A stretch of 64,000 nucleotides of DNA from Micromonospora chaiyaphumensis (GTDB lineage Bacteria > Actinomycetota > Actinomycetes > Mycobacteriales > Micromonosporaceae), in NCBI RefSeq assembly GCF_900091435.1, contig NZ_FMCS01000004.1, forward strand, positions 124,001 to 188,000. The letters run 5' to 3'. Below are positions 24,584-33,021 of this stretch, piece by piece (within the stretch, counting starts at the first letter, position 1; each line of letters starts with the position of its first letter). The notes below the pieces were generated by a model that worked only from the letters and a program-made list of their open reading frames with translations, was not told where the DNA came from and did no database searches. The position numbers and the translations under genes are program-made.

Positions 24584-26122
24584 ATGGCCAAGTTCAACCT
24601 CAAGCTGCGCCAGAACCGTGGTAGGGCCGACGGGACCGTGACCGCCGAGGGCGGGCCCGGCTTCACCCGCGAGCCACGTGCCGAGCTCTTCCTGCTGGCG
24701 GTGTCGAACATGGTCGGCGAGGACACCTTCTACGAGGGCGCCGCCGGCCGGGATGCCCGCTTCCGTGACCTGGTCGCCGCCGTCGCGGTCGCCGACCCCG
24801 ACTGGTTCGCCCGGTTCGTGCCGTGGCTGCGCGCCGGCGCCATGCTGCGGTCGGCATCGGTGGTGGCGGCCCTGGAGGGCGCACGCGCACAGGTCGCGGC
24901 GGGCGTTCCGGGTTCCCGGGCGGTCGTGAACGCCGCTCTGCAGCGTGCCGACGAGCCGGGTGAGGCGCTGGCGTACTGGCTGGGCCGTCACGGCCGGACA
25001 CTGCCCAAGCCGGTCAAGCGGGGCGTCGCGGATGCCGTCGGGCGGCTGTACCACGAGCGCAGCCTGCTCAAGTACGACTCGGACAGCAACGCCGTGCGGT
25101 TCGGTGACGTCATCGACCTGACCCACCCGGCGGCGAAGGACGAGCGACAGGGCGACCTGTTCCGGCACGCGCTGGACCGGCGCCACAAGCGCGACAACCC
25201 GCCGCCGGCCTCGCTGACGGTGCTGGCGGCCCGGGCCGAGCTCATGGCGATGCCGGTCGAGCAGCGCCGGGAGATCACCGACCCGGCGGTGCTCGGCGCG
25301 GCAGGCATGACCTGGGAGGCGCTCGCCGGCTGGCGGCAGACCACCATGGACGCCGCGGCGTGGGAGGCGATCATTCCGACCATGGGTTACCTGGCTCTGC
25401 TGCGCAACCTGCGCAACTTCGACCGGGCCGGGGTCAGCGACGCCGCCGCCGAGACGGTGGCGGCGACGCTGTCCGACCCCGGTGCGGTCGCGAGGTCGCG
25501 CGTACTGCCGATGCGGTTCCTGTCCGCGTACAACGCGGCACCGAGCCTGCGGTGGGCGTACCCGCTGGAGAAGGCGTTGCAGCACGCGCTGGTGAACGTG
25601 CCCGCGCTGGACGGCCGGACGCTCATCCTGATCGACACCTCCGGGTCGATGACCAGCGGATTCAGCAAGGACGGCACGCTGCGCTGCTGGGACGCGGCCA
25701 CCGTGTTCGGCCTCGCGCTGGCCGCCCGCGCGCAGGACCCGACCGTGGTCTCGTTCTCCAACGCCAGCCGGGTGTTTCCGACGGTGGCGGGTGAGTCGGT
25801 GCTGGCAGTCGTACGCCGGTTCAAGGACGGCGGCTACTTCTACGGCGGCGGGACCGAGACCGAGAAGGCGGTCCGGACGCACTACGACCGGCACGACCGG
25901 GTGGTCATCCTCACCGACGAGCAGGCGTACTGGCACGGCTCGGCGGACGTGGCGGCAGCGGTGCCCGCACGGGTTCCGGTGTTCACCTGGAACCTGGCCG
26001 GATACCGGGTCGGGCACTCCCCGACGGTCGGGAACCGGCACACGTTCGGCGGTCTGTCGGACGCCGCGTTCGCGATGATCCCGCTCATCGAGGCCGGCTC
26101 GCGCGACCACTGGCCGTTCTGA
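24584..26122 (+). CDS. rsr: Ro60 orthologue Rsr (TROVE + vWA domains)
   Basis: 512 aa ring-shaped RNA-binding protein; bacterial Ro proteins bind Y RNAs and work with nucleases such as PNPase in RNA decay and stress recovery. The TROVE domain covers about residues 1-330 (it begins MAKFNLKLRQNR, with helical repeats such as DPDWFARFVPWLRAGAMLRS). The vWA domain follows with a complete MIDAS motif, DTSGSMTSG (Asp351, Ser353, Ser355), and a later Asp445 in LTDEQAYW. ATG 24584 has GGGGGA 5 nt upstream. The Y-RNA-like cluster immediately 5' strongly supports the assignment. A terminator hairpin follows, so rsr is monocistronic or read through from RNA 4. Confidence 0.93.
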   Translation: MAKFNLKLRQNRGRADGTVTAEGGPGFTREPRAELFLLAVSNMVGEDTFYEGAAGRDARFRDLVAAVAVADPDWFARFVPWLRAGAMLRSASVVAALEGARAQVAAGVPGSRAVVNAALQRADEPGEALAYWLGRHGRTLPKPVKRGVADAVGRLYHERSLLKYDSDSNAVRFGDVIDLTHPAAKDERQGDLFRHALDRRHKRDNPPPASLTVLAARAELMAMPVEQRREITDPAVLGAAGMTWEALAGWRQTTMDAAAWEAIIPTMGYLALLRNLRNFDRAGVSDAAAETVAATLSDPGAVARSRVLPMRFLSAYNAAPSLRWAYPLEKALQHALVNVPALDGRTLILIDTSGSMTSGFSKDGTLRCWDAATVFGLALAARAQDPTVVSFSNASRVFPTVAGESVLAVVRRFKDGGYFYGGGTETEKAVRTHYDRHDRVVILTDEQAYWHGSADVAAAVPARVPVFTWNLAGYRVGHSPTVGNRHTFGGLSDAAFAMIPLIEAGSRDHWPF

Positions 26123-26127
26123 TGTCC

Positions 26128-26165
26128 GCCCGCGGCATCGGCCTCCCGGGGCCGACGTCGCGGGC
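26128..26165 (+). terminator. terminator after rsr
   Basis: Hairpin GCCCGCG (26128-26134) with CGCGGGC (26159-26165), extended internally by TCGGCC/GGCCGA around a short loop. Confidence 0.65.
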
Positions 26166-26253
26166 GGTGCGGAACGGGCGGCGTTGACACTCCCGCCCGG
26201 CGCCTGTGTAAATGGTCCGTCCGCAGCAGCCGCCCGCACCCCGGGAGAAACCC

Positions 26254-27573
26254 GTGCGCGCACCGCAGTCCGTACCCGGCCCCGGCGTCGACCGGCGGCG
26301 GCTGCTCGGCGCGCTGGCCGGGCTGCCGCTGCTCGCCGGCGGGCTGACCGGCTGCGGCCCCGAGGAGGAGACCCGGGTCGAGGACGGCCCCATCGAGCTG
26401 TCCGTGTTCTGGTTCGGCGGGGCCCGCCGGGCCGAGGCCACCGAGAAGGCGCTGCGGCTCTACTCCCAGCAGAACCCCCGGGTCAGCTTCCGGGTCACCT
26501 GGCAGGGCCTGGCCGGTTACTACGACCGGCTGGCCACCCAGGCCACCGGGGGCAACGTGCCGGACCTGTTCCAGATCGACGACACCCTGCTCACCGAGTA
26601 CGCCAACCGGCAGATCGTCCTCGACCTCACCGCCGAGGTCGCGGACAACCGGCTCGACCTGCGCGGCCTGCCCGAGCACCTGGCCCGGTACGGCCGGGTG
26701 GACGACCGGACGGTCGCCGTGCCCGCCGCGCAGACCAACGCCGCGCTGGTCTACAACCGCGACCTGCTGCGCCGGCTGCGACAGCCCGAGCCGCACACGG
26801 GCATGTCCTGGCGGGAGTACGCCCGGTGGGCCGCCCGGGTCACCCGCGCCTCCGGCAACCGGGTGGCCGGCACCATGGACCCGTCGGGCGACTACCGGGC
26901 GCTGTGGCTGTGGTTGCGCGGCCAGGGCAGCGAGCTGTACCAGGGGCGGCAGCTCGGCTTCAGCTCCGGCGAGCTGCTCGACTGGTTCGAGTTCTGGGAG
27001 GTCGCCCGGTACGACCGGGCCACCCCCAGCGCCGCGCTCGTCGAGCAGGCGGACAGCGGCGAGCTGGCCCGCCAGCTCGTGGTCACCGGGCACACGGCCG
27101 CGTCGTTCGCCTGGTCGCACCAGTTGCCGGAGCTACAACGGCTCACCGACGACGAGCTGGGCCTGGCCGCCTTCCCGGGCACCCCGGCGGCACAGTGGCC
27201 CCGGGCCTCGATGTACTGGGCCGCCTTCCGCGGCAGCCGCCACCCGGGCGTGGTGGTCGACGTGATCAACTTCCTCACCACCAACGTGGCGGCGGGCCGG
27301 ATCCTCGGCATCGAACGCGGTTTGAACGCGGCCCTGCCGGTCCGCACGTTCGTGGTCGACGGCGTCACCGACCGCACCGAGAAGCGCGTGGTGGCCCTCG
27401 GCGCCGAGCTGGCCGAGCTGGCCGGGCCGGCGCCCGCGCCGCCGCCGAAGGGGCACGCCAAGGTGCGGACCCTGCTCATCGACGCGGCCGAGAGCATCCG
27501 CGCCAAGCGCGCGGGCGCCCGGACGGCGACCTCGCGGTTCATGGCGCAGGCGACCGCCGCCCTGGCCGAATGA
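26254..27573 (+). CDS. ABC-transporter substrate-binding lipoprotein (family 1, sugar type)
   Basis: 439 aa exported protein. The signal peptide has an RRR followed by LLGALAGLPLLAGGLTGCG, with lipobox LTGC, giving a Cys-anchored lipoprotein, possibly Tat-exported. The mature part is a family-1 solute-binding fold (IELSVFWFGGARRAEATEKA, VPDLFQIDDTLLTEYA, GFSSGELLDWFEFWEVARYD), usually for oligosaccharides. No permease or ATPase genes are adjacent, so it is an orphan binding protein. GTG 26254 is chosen with GGGAGA 6 nt upstream; the GTG at 26212 would add a non-signal prefix. Confidence 0.88.
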   Translation: MRAPQSVPGPGVDRRRLLGALAGLPLLAGGLTGCGPEEETRVEDGPIELSVFWFGGARRAEATEKALRLYSQQNPRVSFRVTWQGLAGYYDRLATQATGGNVPDLFQIDDTLLTEYANRQIVLDLTAEVADNRLDLRGLPEHLARYGRVDDRTVAVPAAQTNAALVYNRDLLRRLRQPEPHTGMSWREYARWAARVTRASGNRVAGTMDPSGDYRALWLWLRGQGSELYQGRQLGFSSGELLDWFEFWEVARYDRATPSAALVEQADSGELARQLVVTGHTAASFAWSHQLPELQRLTDDELGLAAFPGTPAAQWPRASMYWAAFRGSRHPGVVVDVINFLTTNVAAGRILGIERGLNAALPVRTFVVDGVTDRTEKRVVALGAELAELAGPAPAPPPKGHAKVRTLLIDAAESIRAKRAGARTATSRFMAQATAALAE

Positions 27574-27576
27574 GGG

Positions 27577-27610
27577 CCGCCCGCCGCACCCGGCAGGGCG
27601 CGGCGGGCGG
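27577..27610. terminator. terminator hairpin
   Basis: Perfect 11-bp arms CCGCCCGCCGC (27577-27587) and GCGGCGGGCGG (27600-27610) between convergent genes. Confidence 0.65.
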
Positions 27611-27621
27611 ACCGGTTCCCG

Positions 27622-27870
27622 TCAGCGCGGCGGGCCGCCGCGCCGGCCGCGCATGAGGCGCAGCACCAGCAGCACGATCACGACGACCACCACCAGGCAG
27701 CAGAGCAGCCCGAGGAAGCCGAAGCCGCCCCGGGACCGCCGCCGGGCGGCCTCCACCACGACCTCACCCGTGCCCGTGGAGGCCCAGGCCGCGACCGGCA
27801 CGAACACCGAGAGCACGACCGCACCGAGGACCGCGCTGAGGCGGCCCCACCATCTGTTCCAAGCAGACAT
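27622..27870 (-). CDS. small membrane protein, unknown function
   Basis: 82 aa. An N-terminal hydrophobic segment AVLGAVVLSVFVPVAAWAS looks like a signal peptide with AWA cleavage. An Arg-rich stretch and a second very hydrophobic helix (FLGLLCCLVVVVVIVLLVLR) follow, then a basic cytosolic tail RGRRGG. ATG 27870 follows GATGAGGG. No domain is recognised. It lies downstream of the two initiator tRNA genes, behind their terminator. Confidence 0.65.
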   Translation of the reverse strand: MSAWNRWWGRLSAVLGAVVLSVFVPVAAWASTGTGEVVVEAARRRSRGGFGFLGLLCCLVVVVVIVLLVLRLMRGRRGGPPR

Positions 27871-27941
27871 GCCCTCATCCTCGCGGAGAAGCGCAACCGG
27901 GGCACGGCGGACGGGCCGGATCACTTCCCCCGAAGACGGCG

Positions 27942-27971
27942 AAAGGCCCCGGAGTTCCCTCCGGGGCCTTT
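27942..27971 (-). terminator. terminator of initiator tRNA copy 1
   Basis: Perfect 13-bp arms AAAGGCCCCGGAG (27942-27954) and CTCCGGGGCCTTT (27959-27971), 4-nt loop, just past the tRNA 3' end. Confidence 0.8.
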
Positions 27972-27979
27972 CGCGACAG

Positions 27980-28053
27980 TAGCGGGGACAGGATTTGAAC
28001 CTGCGACCTCTGGGTTATGAGCCCAGCGAGCTACCGAGCTGCTCCACCCCGCG
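27980..28053 (-). tRNA. initiator tRNA-fMet (CAU), copy 1
   Basis: 74 nt without encoded CCA. The anticodon loop CTCATAA is flanked by the three G-C pairs typical of initiators (TGGG/CCCA), and position 1-72 is unpaired (C-U), the mycobacterial-type initiator feature. D arm AGCTCGGTAGCT and T arm GCAGG-TTCAAAT-CCTGT. Confidence 0.95.
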
Positions 28054-28140
28054 TCGGCTCGTACAGCCTATCTCATGTCCGCCGTGGAGATCAGCCGGGT
28101 TCCCCGATCCCGCCGGGCCCGGCCGGAGCCTGACATGACG

Positions 28141-28170
28141 AAGGGCCCCGGAGTTTCCTGCGGGGCCCTT
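28141..28170 (-). terminator. terminator of initiator tRNA copy 2
   Basis: Arms AAGGGCCCCG (28141-28150) and CGGGGCCCTT (28161-28170), loop 10 nt. Confidence 0.75.
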
Positions 28171-28178
28171 CGGGACAG

Positions 28179-28252
28179 TAGCGGGGACAGGATTTGAACC
28201 TGCGACCTCTGGGTTATGAGCCCAGCGAGCTACCGAGCTGCTCCACCCCGCG
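28179..28252 (-). tRNA. initiator tRNA-fMet (CAU), copy 2
   Basis: Identical to copy 1 over all 74 nt, 199 bp away, with the same GC-rich anticodon stem and C1-U72 mismatch. Each copy has its own terminator, and the flanks differ, so these are two separate transcription units. Confidence 0.95.
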
Positions 28253-28312
28253 TCGGCTCGTTAACCGTAGCGTACGGGGCCCCGGACCCGCAAAACGGGC
28301 CCGGGACCGCAC

Positions 28313-29236
28313 TCAGCGCAACCAGTCGCGGATCGCCTGCACGGCGCGCCGGCTGTCCTTGTCGACCTGGGACCGCGGGCTCGACGTCCCCTCCCAGCCC
28401 TGCTCCCAGAGCACCGTCACCACGTTCCCGATCCGGATCGCGCGGACGAGTCGGACCACCTCGCCCACGGCCGGGCCGCCCTCGTGGTCCATGGCGGGCC
28501 GGCGCGACTCGAACAGCACCGACTCGTCGCCGTACCCGGTGTCCGGGAGCAGCCGCTGGGTCGACGTCAGTCCCTCGCCGCCGTCCAACCCCGGCTGTGT
28601 CGGACAGTCGCGCACGGCCTGTCGCAGGTCGGCCAGCACGTCGTCGGCGCGCCCGGGCCGGTAGACGGTGATGCTGTTCCGGTAGCTGCCGTCCGGGACG
28701 TACCCCTGCGGGGTGTCGGCCAACTTGAACGCCAGGCTGCGGGCGCGGCGGGTGACCATCCCCGACTCGCCGGGCGTGGCGCCACAGAGCGCCGGCAGCA
28801 CCGGTCCCGGGACCGACGCCTCGCCGATGCCGGTGTCGTTGGCGGGGGCCAGGGTGAAGAAGGCCCGGTCCGGGATGCTCCGGGGGGTGGCGGCCGGCGG
28901 CCGGGCGCTCGTCGTCGGCGGCGCGTCCGGGGTCCGCGCCGCGGGTGGCGGGGTGGTCGGGCTCGGCAGCGGCGCGGGCGGAGTGGCGGTGGGCGACGGC
29001 GACGGGCTGCCGGTGGTGGTGGCCGGTTGCGGGTCGGTGTCCGGGCCGGCGGCGAGCACCAACCGTGTGCCCGCGGCGGTGCCGGCGACCAGGACGGCGA
29101 CGGTCAGCGCCCCGAGCGCCGCCCGCCGCCGGGCCCGGCGGTCGGCGCGCCGGCGCACCCGGTCCGGGGCCGGGAGCACCCGCTCGTCGGTGTCCGCGGC
29201 GAGCGCCCGGTAGAGGCGGTTCAGATCACGCGACAT
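28313..29236 (-). CDS. membrane-anchored partner of the ECF sigma factor
   Basis: 307 aa. A basic N-terminal cytosolic segment (DRVRRRADRRARRRAALGAL), one transmembrane helix (TVAVLVAGTAAGTRLVLAA), a long Pro/Thr/Ser linker, and an extracytosolic domain (FFTLAPANDTGIGEASVPG, GNVVTVLWEQGWEG). Its ATG overlaps the end of the sigma gene by 11 bp. This topology and coupling suggest a sensor or anti-sigma-like partner, although no zinc-finger anti-sigma motif is seen in the N-terminus. Exact function unknown. Confidence 0.75.
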   Translation of the reverse strand: MSRDLNRLYRALAADTDERVLPAPDRVRRRADRRARRRAALGALTVAVLVAGTAAGTRLVLAAGPDTDPQPATTTGSPSPSPTATPPAPLPSPTTPPPAARTPDAPPTTSARPPAATPRSIPDRAFFTLAPANDTGIGEASVPGPVLPALCGATPGESGMVTRRARSLAFKLADTPQGYVPDGSYRNSITVYRPGRADDVLADLRQAVRDCPTQPGLDGGEGLTSTQRLLPDTGYGDESVLFESRRPAMDHEGGPAVGEVVRLVRAIRIGNVVTVLWEQGWEGTSSPRSQVDKDSRRAVQAIRDWLR

Positions 29237-29735
29237 CGTTCACCTCCAGCTCCTCGTCGGCCACGCCGGGCAGCAGCTCGGCCAGCCGGGCCCGGCCGCG
29301 GGACAGCCAGGACTTCACGGTGCCGGTGGGGACCGCGGCCTCCCGGGCGATCTCCTCCACCGGCAGGTCGAACAGGTAGTGCAGCGCGAGGGCCTGCCGC
29401 TGCCGGGCCGGCAGCTGCCGCAGCGCCCCGACCAGCAGCACGGTGTCCTCGCCCGGCGGCCCCACGTCCGCGGGCGGGCCCGTGCGGCTGGCCGCGAGCC
29501 GCCAGCCCCGCAGCCGCCGCCAGCGGTCGGTGGCCAGCCGGCTGATGACGAGCCGCAGCCAGGCCTCCGGGGCCGGGTGGGCGGCCAGCTTCCCCCACTG
29601 CCGCCAGGCCCGGGCGTACGCCTCCTGGACGAGATCCTGGGCCTCGGCAGGGTCGCCGGCCACCGCGTAGCCGTACCGGAGCAACCGCCCCGACGTGCTG
29701 CGGTAGAAGTCGTCGAAGCTGTTCGCGTCGCGCAT
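29226..29735 (-). CDS. SigE-family ECF sigma factor (SigM/SigE50 type)
   Basis: 169 aa. Region 2: FDDFYRSTSGRLLRYGYAVA, then AEAQDLVQEAYARAWRQWGK. Region 4: ALRQLPARQRQALALHYLFD, then EIAREAAVPTGTVKSWLSRG. The ATG at 29735 has GGGAGG about 11 nt upstream; longer readings cross the upstream terminator. It forms a coupled unit with the membrane protein that follows. The regulon cannot be read. Confidence 0.9.
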   Translation of the reverse strand: MRDANSFDDFYRSTSGRLLRYGYAVAGDPAEAQDLVQEAYARAWRQWGKLAAHPAPEAWLRLVISRLATDRWRRLRGWRLAASRTGPPADVGPPGEDTVLLVGALRQLPARQRQALALHYLFDLPVEEIAREAAVPTGTVKSWLSRGRARLAELLPGVADEELEVNDVA

Positions 29736-29821
29736 CTGAACACCCGCCTCCCTCACGCCACCTGCTCTGATGACGGGGGACGCGGACAGCGGGTTGCGAC
29801 TGTTCCGTCGGGAATGCGACA

Positions 29822-29867
29822 GGAGCCCGTGGCCCGCGACCACCATGGGTCACGGACCACGGGCTCC
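29822..29867 (-). terminator. terminator after the UPF0182 gene
   Basis: Arms GGAGCCCGTGG (29822-29832) and CCACGGGCTCC (29857-29867), 17 bp past the UPF0182 stop and upstream of the sigma gene. Confidence 0.65.
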
Positions 29868-29883
29868 CGTGGTCGGCTCGGCG

Positions 29884-32865
29884 TCAGCCGTTCGGTGTCG
29901 GTGAGGCCGAGGGCGAGGCCGGCGACGACGCCGGGGGGCTGCCGCTGGGGCCCGGGCCGGGCGACGGGTTGGCCGCCGCCTGCGCCTGCTGGAACGCGGT
30001 CATGGCCTCGTCGAGCGCCTTCAGCGCCCGCCCGTACCGCTCGAAGTCACCGGACGCCTGCGCGGCCTTGACCTCGCCGATCGCGCTCTGCACCTTGCCG
30101 GCCGCCTCGGCCAGCTCGCCGGTGAGCACCGGCGGTGCGGTGCCGCCGGTCGTCGGCGGGTTCTCGCCGGTGGTCGGCGGCGGGGCGCCGCCCGGTGCCC
30201 GCTTGCCCTGCTCGACGAGCTGCTTGATGCCGTCGCTCAGGTTGTTGGCCAGCACCACGTACGAGCCGCCGTCGCCGTAGGAGAGCAGCACCTTCTGCAG
30301 CAGCGGGTACGCGTCCTGGTTGCTGCTCTTCACGTAGACCGGCTCGACGTAGAGCATGCCGTCGGCGAAGGGCAGCGACAGCAGGTTGCCGTACTGCACC
30401 TGTGCCTGGTTGGACGAGAGCAGGTTGAGCTGCTGCCGGATGTCGCCGTTGTTGGTCATCTGCTGGTGCACCTGCGCCGGCCCGGAGATGCGGGTCTGGT
30501 CGGGGAGCTCCAGCACCTCCAGCTGGGGCCGGCCGTCGACGTACGACCCGGAGACCAGCGCGGCCAGGTTCTGCCGCCCGTTCGGCGTCACCGCCGCGGT
30601 GAGCTGGAAGCGCGGCCCCTCCTGCCCGGGGAACTGGGTGAACAGGTAGTACGGCGGCTGCTTCTGCCCGCTGTCCGGCGCGTCCGGCACGTTCGGCACC
30701 TGCCAGAAGTCCTGGCCGGAGTAGAAGTCGCCGGGGTCGGTGACGTGGAACTTGGTGAGCAGGTTGCGCTGCACCTTGAACAGGTCGGCCGGGTAACGGA
30801 AGTGCGCGGCCAGCTCCGGCGGGATGTCGCCCTTGGGCAGCACCAGGTCGCCGCCGAACGCCTTGTTCCACGCCTTGAGCACCGGGTCGGTGTCGTCGAA
30901 GTTGTAGAGCTTGACCGTGCCGTCGTACGCGTCGACGGTCGCCTTCACCGAGTTGCGGATGTAGTTGACGTTCTCCCGGGCCAGCTGGAAGGTGCCCCGC
31001 CCGGTCAGCTCGTCGGCCGTCTCGGCCTGGAGGTTGACCCGCTCCGCGTACGGGTAGGTCGCCGCCGTGGTGTAGCCGTCGATGATCCAGATGACCCGGC
31101 CGTTCACCACCGCCGGGTACGGGTCGCCGTCCAGGGTGAGGAACGGCGCGACCTTCTCCACCCGGTCCCGCGGGTTACGCACGTAGAGCAGCTTCGAGTC
31201 GTCGTTGACCGCCTCGGAGAGCAGGAAGTTGGACTCCTGCTCCTTGATGGCGTAGAGCAGCCGCCGGGTGAACGAGCCGATCTCGACGCCGCCCTCGCCG
31301 GTGTAGGTGTAGTACTGCTCGCCGCCGGTGGAGGTCGGCCGGTCGAACTCGACGTTGCGCTCGCCGGTCTGCCCGACGATCGCGTAGTCGTCGGGCTCCA
31401 TGCGCTCGCCGTAGTAGATCCGCGGCTGCTGGGCCGGGATCTGCTCGGCCTGCGAGGAGCACGCCTCCTGGGCCTTCTCGCCGAGGAAGCCGGAGACGAA
31501 GTACGGCTGGCCACCGCAGACCACCTGGTTCGCCGGGGCGGCGACCATGCCGTAGCCGTGGGTGTAGACGGTGTGCCGGTTGATCCAGTTGCTCTGCTGG
31601 TCGGTCAGCTCGCCGTAGTTGATCTCACGGACGCCGACCACGTAGTCGGAGGTCTTGCCGCTGACCGCGTACCGGTCGATGTCCAGCTTCGGGCCGAAGT
31701 CGTAGAAGCCGCGCACCTGCTGGAGCTGCGTGTACGTCTCGGAGACCAGCTGCGGGTCGAGCAGCCGGACGTTCTGCACCACTGACGTGTCGGTGGCCAG
31801 GCTGGCCGGCGGGACGAGGTTGTTCGCCGCGTACCCGCTGCTCTTCGTGTCGGCCAGCCCGAACGCGGCCCTCGTCGCCTTGATGCTGCGCTCGATGTAC
31901 GGCGCCTCCTTGTCCCGGGCGCTCGGCTTGACCTCGAAGGTCTGCACGGCCCACGGGTAGATGCCGCCGATCGCCACCGCCGAGACGCCGAGCAGGGCGA
32001 GCGCGATGCCGGGCCAGACCAGGTTCCGCATCCACGCGTTGGAGAAGACGATGATCGCGACGGCCACCACGACGGCGATCCAGGCGAGGATTTCCTTCGC
32101 CGGGAGCAGCGCGTTGATGTCGGCGTAGCCGGCGCCGTAGAGCTTGGCGCCCTCGTTGTACTCCAGCAGCATGGCCCGCTGGTCCAGCACGTACGCGATG
32201 GCCTTGAGCAGCACGAACACGGCGACCAGCGAGCTCAGGTGGGCGCGGGCGGCATTCGTCATCCGGTCCCCGACGCCCTGCAGCCGCACCCCGCCGAAGA
32301 TGTAGTGCACGGCCAGCGCGCCCAGCAGGGCGAGCACCACGGCGGTGAAGCCGACGCCCAGCAGGTAGCGCCAGAACGGCAACTGGAAGACGTAGAAGCC
32401 GACGTCGACGCCGAACTCCGGGTCCTTCACGCCGAAGCTGCCGCCGTTGCGGAACAGCAGCCACTGGCTCCACCGGCCCTGCGCCGACAGGCCGGCGAAG
32501 AGCCCGATGACCGCGGAGGCCAGGGCGATCCAGGTGCCGAGCCGGGGGCTCAGCAGCATCCGGTAGCGCTCCAGGGTGGCCTGCTCGGCGGAGTGTGGGC
32601 GCAGCTGCGGCCGCAGCCGGTAGGCCAGCCAGAGGTTGCCGGCGACGATCACCCCCATGCCGAGCCCGATCACCAGGAACAGCAGCAGCCGGGTGGCGAG
32701 CACGCCGGTGAAGACCTGGGTGTAGCGGACCTCGTCGAACCAGAGCCAGTCGGTCCACGCGTTGACGCCCCACCCGAGCAGGGTGAAGAGCACGAACACC
32801 CCGATCAGGACCCCGATGGTGACGCGTCCGCGCCGGCTCATCCTCGGCAGGGGGCTGCTACGCAT
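29884..32865 (-). CDS. UPF0182 family large membrane protein
   Basis: 993 aa, the usual size for this family. Seven or so transmembrane helices lie in the first 300 residues (VTIGVLIGVFVLFTLLGWGV, ATRLLLFLVIGLGMGVIVAG and others). A large extracytosolic domain follows with family-typical DPQLVSETYTQLQQVRGFYD, HTVYTHGYGMVAAPANQV and LLSSNQAQVQYGNLLSLP. The tail is Pro/Ser/Gly-rich. Function is unknown. Orthologues sit beside the PDZ protease, as here, in mycobacteria (Rv3193c/Rv3194c). ATG 32865 is chosen over a start two codons upstream. Confidence 0.93.
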   Translation of the reverse strand: MRSSPLPRMSRRGRVTIGVLIGVFVLFTLLGWGVNAWTDWLWFDEVRYTQVFTGVLATRLLLFLVIGLGMGVIVAGNLWLAYRLRPQLRPHSAEQATLERYRMLLSPRLGTWIALASAVIGLFAGLSAQGRWSQWLLFRNGGSFGVKDPEFGVDVGFYVFQLPFWRYLLGVGFTAVVLALLGALAVHYIFGGVRLQGVGDRMTNAARAHLSSLVAVFVLLKAIAYVLDQRAMLLEYNEGAKLYGAGYADINALLPAKEILAWIAVVVAVAIIVFSNAWMRNLVWPGIALALLGVSAVAIGGIYPWAVQTFEVKPSARDKEAPYIERSIKATRAAFGLADTKSSGYAANNLVPPASLATDTSVVQNVRLLDPQLVSETYTQLQQVRGFYDFGPKLDIDRYAVSGKTSDYVVGVREINYGELTDQQSNWINRHTVYTHGYGMVAAPANQVVCGGQPYFVSGFLGEKAQEACSSQAEQIPAQQPRIYYGERMEPDDYAIVGQTGERNVEFDRPTSTGGEQYYTYTGEGGVEIGSFTRRLLYAIKEQESNFLLSEAVNDDSKLLYVRNPRDRVEKVAPFLTLDGDPYPAVVNGRVIWIIDGYTTAATYPYAERVNLQAETADELTGRGTFQLARENVNYIRNSVKATVDAYDGTVKLYNFDDTDPVLKAWNKAFGGDLVLPKGDIPPELAAHFRYPADLFKVQRNLLTKFHVTDPGDFYSGQDFWQVPNVPDAPDSGQKQPPYYLFTQFPGQEGPRFQLTAAVTPNGRQNLAALVSGSYVDGRPQLEVLELPDQTRISGPAQVHQQMTNNGDIRQQLNLLSSNQAQVQYGNLLSLPFADGMLYVEPVYVKSSNQDAYPLLQKVLLSYGDGGSYVVLANNLSDGIKQLVEQGKRAPGGAPPPTTGENPPTTGGTAPPVLTGELAEAAGKVQSAIGEVKAAQASGDFERYGRALKALDEAMTAFQQAQAAANPSPGPGPSGSPPASSPASPSASPTPNG

Positions 32866-33021
32866 GACCACTGTTGGCTCCGCACGCTCGATGTGATCGG
32901 CTCCGACCAGGCACCCAGAGTACGGGGTGTTCCTGAACGCGTCGGGTCAAGGTCACGTCACGATCGTCCGGTGGCCCGGCGGGCCGGGTGCGGTGGCGGG
33001 TCGGCGGCGGGTCGGCAGGGG

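Noticed and set aside
24136..24726. Open frames through the Y RNA cluster, on both strands
   Set aside because: They end inside rsr or cross the stems; codon-position bias is absent and RNA structure with covariation explains the region better.
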